Assembly: GCA_015490695.1 (NCBI GenBank)
Contig: WFXK01000077.1
Location: 1-10,568, forward strand
DNA from: Bacteroidota bacterium
GTDB lineage: Bacteria > Bacteroidota > Bacteroidia > SpSt-205 > S141-50
Length of the DNA stretch: 10,568 nucleotides
Direction of reading: 5' to 3'
The position numbers and the translations under genes were made by a program. The stretch's first letter is position 1. Every line of letters starts with the position of its first letter. A model generated the notes under the pieces. The model was not told the DNA's origin. It searched no databases and was given only the letters and a program-made list of their open reading frames with translations. Of this stretch, positions 6,793-10,568 are shown in pieces.

Positions 6793-7347
6793 CTAAGTCG
6801 TTGTTTTTTTATCCTGAATTAATGCTTTATACCCTAAGGCTTGTAGTTTATTTTGACTTTGATGGGCTTCTTCTTTTAATTTCTTTTTATATGCCTGAAC
6901 TAATTCCAAATAGCCTTCGTGAGCTAAGCCAAGGATTTGCAAAGCAAAAATAGCAGCATTTGTAGCGTTATTCAGTCCCATAGTTGCCACAGGAATTCCC
7001 TTTGGCATTTGTAAAATAGAATAAATGGCATCTAAGCCATCTATAGAGTATTCTGCTTTAATAGGCACACCGATGACGGGGATACGCACATAAGCAGCAA
7101 GCATTCCTGGTAGATGGGCTGCTGCCGACGCACCTGCAATCAATACTTTATAATCCTGTTCTTCTACCTGTTTAACAAATTCTACAAAAGCTTCGGGATG
7201 TTTGTGAATCTCCACAATGTACATATCATACTCTACACCAAACACCTCTAAGGTCTCTGCTGCTTCTGCCATACATTGTAAATCAAACAAGCTTCCTGCT
7301 ACAATACAGATTTCTTTTTTGTCGTCAAAAGGGCTAGAAACTGCCAT
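6793..7347 (-). CDS. purE: PurE-family protein (N5-carboxyaminoimidazole ribonucleotide mutase) with divergent active-site residues
   Basis: A 184-residue PurE-fold protein. Class I PurE moves the carboxylate of N5-CAIR to make CAIR in purine synthesis. Family marks are the nucleotide-binding loop (here GSLFD at 18-22), AGASAAAHLPGMLAA at 71-85, PVIGVPIK at 90-97, SILQMPKGIPVATMG at 110-124 and the closing NATNAAIFALQILG. His48 matches the catalytic His45 of E. coli PurE. Two loops differ from the usual form: GSxSD has become GSLFD, and SAHRTPE has become EIHKHPE (E46 to E52), so the residues equivalent to Ser43 and Arg46 are Glu and Lys. The C-terminal 25-30 residues form a charged helix and lysine-rich tail. 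It starts 4 bases after dnaN, so the two are co-transcribed; purK is not nearby. A PurE paralogue with another role is possible. Confidence 0.85.
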   Translation of the reverse strand: MAVSSPFDDKKEICIVAGSLFDLQCMAEAAETLEVFGVEYDMYIVEIHKHPEAFVEFVKQVEEQDYKVLIAGASAAAHLPGMLAAYVRIPVIGVPIKAEYSIDGLDAIYSILQMPKGIPVATMGLNNATNAAIFALQILGLAHEGYLELVQAYKKKLKEEAHQSQNKLQALGYKALIQDKKTTT

Positions 7348-7351
7348 AACC

Positions 7352-8485
7352 TTAACGCATTATAGTCAAAGGCATGATTAGCATGATGGTGTCTTCAATC
7401 TCGCTACTTTCTATCGGTCGTAATTGTACAGCTCTATCAGCAGAAACAAACTCTAAACGCACCCGCTCTGAAGGAATCGCATTTAACATTTCTTTGAAAT
7501 GGTCTGCATTCACGCCAATTTCAAAGGTCTCTTCTCCATTAAAACTGCAAGGTAGGTACTCTTGAGCAGCAACTTGCTCTTCATAACTCTGGGTTTGTAA
7601 AGCCAATTGCTCTTTATTAAAAGAAAGCACTGTCAAATGCTGTGTTCGCTGTGTATAGGGTTCTACTCGTTTTAATGCCTCTATAAGCCCTTCTCGGTTC
7701 ACCTCAGCAATCAATGGGCTTTCACTACGGATAACTCTTTTGTAATCAGGGAACGTTGCGTCCAAAGGACGACAATAAAAACGCATAGATTGCAAATCAA
7801 AACATGCAGTACGTTCGGATAATATCAATTGAATTTCTTGCGCTTCTGTAGCATCTATCAAAGTTCTTAACATCTTAAGGCTCTTCTTATGGATAAGGAT
7901 TTGCTGTTCTTTTTCTACCTTAAAATCGCTTCGTGTATAGAGAGCAAGGCGGTGTCCATTAGTAGCGACGAAGTTAGCGTATTGTTGGGTTAGGTCAAAG
8001 AAAACACCTACCATAGCAGGGCGATGTTCATCATCTGATGTAGCAAAAAGCACACGGTCTATAGCAGTTTTTAATACTTCTTTAGGAAACACCAAGGTAG
8101 CACCTTCTTCTATTTCAGGAACGGAAGGAAAGTCTGAAGCTGCCTCACCAGTAACTTCATAGCTACCTGACTGCGTTACCATAGTTAAACGTTGTTGCTC
8201 AGGCTCATAACTAATCGTAACAGGTTGCTCAGGCGTATGTTTCAAAGTAGTATGAAGTAATTTCGCAGGAGCCGCAATCTCTACTGGTGCATTTCCCTGG
8301 TCCTGCACCTCAACAAACACCTCTAAGGTATTTTCTAAATCGGTAGCTACTAACTGCAACTGACTACCTGATTGCCGAAATAATACATTACGAACAATCG
8401 GCAATACACCCGATTTAGTAGGGGCAACTTTATACAACCAATCTAAATGTTTTTCTAATACTTTCGCTCCAATAAGAAATGCCAT
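7352..8485 (-). CDS. dnaN: DNA polymerase III beta sliding clamp
   Basis: A 377-residue clamp subunit that dimerises around DNA and tethers polymerase III and other repair and replication enzymes. Family features are the N-terminal helix and strand leading to GVLPIV at 26-31, ATDLE at 47-51, the middle-domain FVATNGHRLALY strand, and a C-terminal MPLTIMR resembling the usual MPMR-type end beside the peptide-binding pocket. The length fits three repeated domains of about 120 residues. ATG at 8485 is the start: a TTG at 8509 in the same frame lies inside the -7 promoter box and cannot be in the mRNA made from it. It heads a run with purE 4 bases behind. Neither dnaA nor recF is adjacent, so this is not the classical dnaA-dnaN locus. 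Confidence 0.96.
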   Translation of the reverse strand: MAFLIGAKVLEKHLDWLYKVAPTKSGVLPIVRNVLFRQSGSQLQLVATDLENTLEVFVEVQDQGNAPVEIAAPAKLLHTTLKHTPEQPVTISYEPEQQRLTMVTQSGSYEVTGEAASDFPSVPEIEEGATLVFPKEVLKTAIDRVLFATSDDEHRPAMVGVFFDLTQQYANFVATNGHRLALYTRSDFKVEKEQQILIHKKSLKMLRTLIDATEAQEIQLILSERTACFDLQSMRFYCRPLDATFPDYKRVIRSESPLIAEVNREGLIEALKRVEPYTQRTQHLTVLSFNKEQLALQTQSYEEQVAAQEYLPCSFNGEETFEIGVNADHFKEMLNAIPSERVRLEFVSADRAVQLRPIESSEIEDTIMLIMPLTIMR

Positions 8486-8506
8486 ACTGCGCTCTTCTTT
8501 GCCAAG

Positions 8507-8514
8507 CAAAGGTA
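8507..8514 (-). promoter_or_regulatory. -7 promoter box for the dnaN run
   Basis: On the minus strand the site is TACCTTTG, matching TAnnTTTG, and lies 21 bases before the dnaN ATG. There is no TTG at the expected -33 position. The region just upstream holds a perfect palindrome (8514-8537) whose left arm touches this box, so a protein bound there would cover the promoter. Confidence 0.6.
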
Positions 8515-8537
8515 AAAAGTTTTACTATAAACTTTTT
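8514..8537. repeat. perfect 9-bp inverted repeat in the dnaN promoter region
   Basis: AAAAAGTTT at 8514-8522 and its exact reverse complement AAACTTTTT at 8529-8537 flank a six-base centre, TACTAT. It lies between dnaN and the divergent YbjN-like gene, covering roughly the -10 to -35 zone of the dnaN promoter. It could be an operator, a weak hairpin outside the transcripts, or a by-product of A/T-rich composition. A TTTTCCACA at 8534-8542, matching a relaxed DnaA box (TTWTNCACA), overlaps the right arm. Confidence 0.5.
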
Positions 8538-8566
8538 CCACACCTTGTGCAAAGCCTTCGTAGAAC

Positions 8567-8597
8567 TTGACACTAAAAAATAAAAACTTTATCTTTG
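8567..8597 (+). promoter_or_regulatory. complete -33/-7 promoter for the YbjN-like gene
   Basis: TTG at 8567-8569 and TATCTTTG at 8590-8597 are separated by 20 bases, which fits the Bacteroidota -33/-7 arrangement. This is the only promoter in the window with both elements clear. The box ends 21 bases before the ATG at 8619, giving a short untranslated leader. Confidence 0.68.
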
Positions 8598-8618
8598 TGC
8601 AGCCTTAGATTTTCAACA

Positions 8619-9071
8619 ATGACGAAAGAGCAGTTTGTCCAGATGGTAGAAAATGTGTTAAGTCAACTCGGCGTTGACCCAGAAAAAAGCCGTATAAAAG
8701 ACCAAAAAAATGCTTGGTTATACCAAAAAGGTTCCGCTTTGATTCGCATAGAACTCTTTGAAGTAGAAGGAAAAGACTATGTTTTAATTAGTTCTCCTGT
8801 AATGGACATCCCCCTAATGAACCGAGAAGCTTTTTTTGCAGAATTATTAACGATTAACGGAACACTCATCAACGCCGCTTTAATGATTTATCACGGCACC
8901 GTCCTCATTAAAAGCGATAGAGAAATAGAAGGTTTAGATGAAAAAGAATTCAAACGCATGTTAGAAAGAACAAGCCAATACGCTGATGCCTTAGATAATT
9001 ATTTGATTGAAAAATACGCACCAGAACAATTGTCTAAAATCGGCGAACAAGAGGACCATGCTGCTGTATGA
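8619..9071 (+). CDS. YbjN-domain protein (type III secretion chaperone-like fold)
   Basis: A 150-residue cytosolic protein with no signal peptide. The pattern of an N-terminal helix, WLYQKGSALIRIELFE at 33-48, the PVM-IP-N segment at 60-68, LLTINGTLINAALMIYHGTVLI at 76-97, and REIEGLDEKEF followed by a helix with ADALDNYLIEKY at 122-133 resembles bacterial YbjN-like proteins, which share the small alpha/beta fold of type III secretion chaperones. Their biochemical role is poorly defined, so none is assigned. I chose ATG at 8619: a TTG at 8595 in frame sits within the -7 box. It overlaps the next gene by four bases (ATGA) and is divergent from dnaN across a 133-base promoter region. No type III secretion genes are present, so a chaperone role for secretion is not implied. 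Confidence 0.75.
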   Translation: MTKEQFVQMVENVLSQLGVDPEKSRIKDQKNAWLYQKGSALIRIELFEVEGKDYVLISSPVMDIPLMNREAFFAELLTINGTLINAALMIYHGTVLIKSDREIEGLDEKEFKRMLERTSQYADALDNYLIEKYAPEQLSKIGEQEDHAAV

Positions 9072-9520
9072 GATGGCTTCTATTGCTAAACTTCTGCTCA
9101 TTAGTATGGGGACAAAAACCTTTTTATTTCTACTATGAAAGTGCTTCCGTAAGCATGAAGATTGAAAACGACACCTTACATCTAATACATCGCATTTACC
9201 ATTATGACCCTAATATTCCCAGCAGTGTGCCCAAATCGGTAGAAAAGCGCTATTATAAACGTTACGTAAGTCCTAAGGAACAACGGCGATTAATTCAGCA
9301 GCTTTTAGTTTTAAAATTTTGGGATTGGAAAGATAGCTATGGTGCTCCTGAGGGCCAGCGTTACTATCCCTATTATTTTCATGTTCGCTGGAAAAAACAG
9401 GAAAAAGAAGTCATTTATCGTAGCAACCCTATGTATCCTCCACCCCCACCCAATTTTACGAAGTTAGAAGAATACATTCACAAATATTTCATTTCACCTT
9501 TTTTGGATAAAGAGCACTAA
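9068..9520 (+). CDS. small exported protein of unknown function
   Basis: A 150-residue protein whose first 15-16 residues (MRWLLLLNFCSLVWG) form a signal peptide with likely cleavage before Gln16. Cys10 lacks a proper lipobox, so a lipoprotein is unlikely. The mature part is very rich in Tyr, Lys and Pro. It has VSPKEQRRLIQQLLVLKFWDWKD at 67-89 followed by a strand and then SNPMYPPPPPNFTKLEEYI at 119-137. That order resembles small Bacteroidota proteins with an L-x-L-x-FW segment and a later SN-x-YP-x-NF motif; here the latter is widened by a run of five prolines. I do not know a function. ATG at 9068 overlaps the YbjN-like stop (ATGA), so both are translated from one message. The stop is 3 bases from the end of the convergent OmpA gene. 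Confidence 0.66.
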   Translation: MRWLLLLNFCSLVWGQKPFYFYYESASVSMKIENDTLHLIHRIYHYDPNIPSSVPKSVEKRYYKRYVSPKEQRRLIQQLLVLKFWDWKDSYGAPEGQRYYPYYFHVRWKKQEKEVIYRSNPMYPPPPPNFTKLEEYIHKYFISPFLDKEH

Positions 9521-9523
9521 GGA

Positions 9524-10568
9524 TTATTCTTCTATGATTTTTATTTCTACTCTGCGGTTTAATTGATGTGCCTCTTCTGTCATCTCGGTAGTAATAGGTT
9601 GGGTTTCACCATAACCTTTGTAGGTCATGCGTTCAGCAGGAATGCCTTTTTGGAGAAAATAATCATAAACAGCTTTGGCTCGTTTAGTAGATAAAACCTT
9701 GTTATATTCTGCGCTACCCCGAACGTCTGTATGCCCACCGATTTCAATTTTAATCTCTGGATGAGCTTTAAGGAAATCTACCCATTTGTCCAGTTCCACC
9801 ATAGATTCTGGCCGCAGGGTAGCTTTACCAAAATCAAAAAAGACATTTCGTAAAATCGCTTTGCTTCCTACAGCAATAGGTTCTAAATGAATGTGCTCTA
9901 TGATTTCTACATATTCTTTCCGTTGTGGAGGAATGACAATGTTCTTAGAATAATCCATGTAACCTGTCGCTTGAGCAAAAATAGCATAATTCTTCCCGGG
10001 AACTAAAGTAACCAAGTATCTTCCTGTTCGGGCATCTGAATAGGTTACCGTATAAGTATCTCTTGTGGCTAAGTCTATTAGAATAATTTTTGCTTCCAAG
10101 GGTGTTTTTTTCTTTGCATCCATCACATAACCCTTCAACAATGTAACTGTAGAACGAGGAATAGCGCCCTTTACTGTATCTTTCTTTTCTTCTTTCTCTT
10201 CTTTTTCTTTTTCTGCGGCTAACAACATAGGCGTAAAATCCACTAAATAAATATCTTCTGCACCATAGCTGTCTTTTCTACGGCTTGCATAATAGCCATG
10301 TTTACCATCAGCAGACAGCACAAAATAGAGGTCATTGTCAGGGGTGTTGATAGGATAACCTAAGTTAACGGGTTTAGACCAATTGCCTTGTTCATCGCGT
10401 ACACTATAAAAGATGTCAAAACCGCCCATAGATGCTGGTCGGTTAGAAGAGAAGTAAAGGGTTTTACCATCAGGATGTAAAAAAGGCGCATCTTCATCAT
10501 AAGGAGTGTTTATAGGAAAGGGAAGGCGTTTTGGTTTAGACCATTTACCGTTAGGCAAACGGTAACAA
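9524..10568 (-). CDS. PD40 repeat-CRD-OmpA domain outer-membrane protein, PorE-like, N-terminus missing
   Basis: The reading frame stays open to the right edge (first full codons Cys-Tyr-Arg), so 347 C-terminal residues are visible and the true start lies outside. In order they are WD40-like/PD40 propeller repeats (about 5-112) with GKWSKP and FLHPDGKTLYFSSNRP-type blades; a charged Lys/Glu linker (about 118-132); a carboxypeptidase-regulatory-like Ig domain (about 142-215, LKGYVMDAKKKTPLEAKI); and an OmpA C-terminal peptidoglycan-binding domain (about 240-347) with FDFGKATLRP, GGHTDVRGS, YNKVLSTKRA, GYGETQP and NRRVEI. The peptidoglycan-contacting Asp and Arg of the OmpA domain are present. 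This order equals that of PorE of the type IX secretion system, which also has N-terminal TPRs. Many Bacteroidota paralogues share it, so PorE identity is unproven. Confidence 0.88.
   Translation of the reverse strand, partial: CYRLPNGKWSKPKRLPFPINTPYDEDAPFLHPDGKTLYFSSNRPASMGGFDIFYSVRDEQGNWSKPVNLGYPINTPDNDLYFVLSADGKHGYYASRRKDSYGAEDIYLVDFTPMLLAAEKEKEEKEEKKDTVKGAIPRSTVTLLKGYVMDAKKKTPLEAKIILIDLATRDTYTVTYSDARTGRYLVTLVPGKNYAIFAQATGYMDYSKNIVIPPQRKEYVEIIEHIHLEPIAVGSKAILRNVFFDFGKATLRPESMVELDKWVDFLKAHPEIKIEIGGHTDVRGSAEYNKVLSTKRAKAVYDYFLQKGIPAERMTYKGYGETQPITTEMTEEAHQLNRRVEIKIIEE
10180..10214. repeat. polypyrimidine low-complexity tract encoding a Lys/Glu linker
   Basis: The plus strand is almost only C and T over about 35 bases. 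It is in frame within the OmpA-domain gene and encodes the Lys/Glu-rich linker between the propeller and the regulatory-like domain. Repeats of this type can vary in length, but its codons are mixed AAA/AAG/GAA/GAG, which points to selection for charge rather than to a simple slippage repeat. Confidence 0.6.

Noticed and set aside
7367..7374. TGCCTTTG on the minus strand, 19 bases before purE
   Set aside because: It has one mismatch at a key position of the -7 box and encodes the conserved end of DnaN; the 4-base dnaN-purE gap is better explained by co-transcription.
8514..8537. The dnaN palindrome as an intrinsic terminator
   Set aside because: The stem is A/T-rich and lies between two divergent gene starts, where no transcript needs to end.
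8619..9520. Type III secretion chaperone and effector pair
   Set aside because: YbjN-like proteins share only the fold; no secretion apparatus is present and the partner has an ordinary Sec-type signal peptide.
1..10568. Mobile element, CRISPR, toxin-antitoxin or defence system
   Set aside because: All reading frames of good quality are core or envelope genes; no transposase, integrase, direct-repeat array or small toxin-like pair was seen on either strand.

Overview
The window looks like an ordinary, tightly packed chromosomal segment from a member of the Bacteroidota. Three things point there. The intergenic gaps carry the Bacteroidota-type -7 promoter box TAnnTTTG and no clear Shine-Dalgarno sequences. 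One gene has a WD40-like/PD40 repeat + carboxypeptidase-regulatory-like + OmpA domain order that is typical of the phylum. The housekeeping proteins also read as Bacteroidota-like (for example the LDLQGPKLRIG motif of pyruvate kinase). GC is roughly 40% in a few lines counted by eye. I cannot name a genus.

Layout. Positions 1-73 (-) are the first 24 codons of a UDP-sugar dehydrogenase. Positions 112-2058 (+) hold a predicted outer-membrane beta-barrel protein, then a ccmC/ccsA-type heme-handling membrane protein that overlaps coaD by 26 bases. Positions 2040-8485 (-) form a six-gene run transcribed right to left: dnaN, purE, lpdA, pyk, a family 2 glycosyltransferase and tsaD. Junctions are 4, 34, 1 and 4 bases, then a 20-base overlap. 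The 34-base gap before lpdA carries an extra promoter box. A divergent promoter region lies at 8486-8618. Positions 8619-9520 (+) hold a YbjN-like protein and a secreted hypothetical joined by an ATGA overlap. The partial PD40-CRD-OmpA gene (9524-10568, -) runs off the right edge.

The genes serve core but mixed functions: replication processivity (dnaN), purine synthesis (purE), coenzyme A synthesis (coaD), the end of glycolysis and 2-oxoacid dehydrogenase chemistry (pyk, lpdA), tRNA t6A modification (tsaD), cytochrome c maturation (ccmC) and envelope glycan or outer-membrane functions (ugd, the glycosyltransferase, the beta-barrel, OmpA). I found no tRNA or rRNA gene, CRISPR array, insertion sequence, phage gene or defence system. 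There is no gene-free stretch over 300 bases; the longest is the 133-base dnaN/YbjN divergent region. I see no convincing intrinsic terminator.

Nothing here looks like a new multi-gene system. The points most worth following up are the PorE-like domain order at the right edge, unusual active-site residues in PurE, a predicted potassium-independent pyruvate kinase, two fixed promoter-to-start distances (5 and 21 bases), and a perfect palindrome in the dnaN promoter region.
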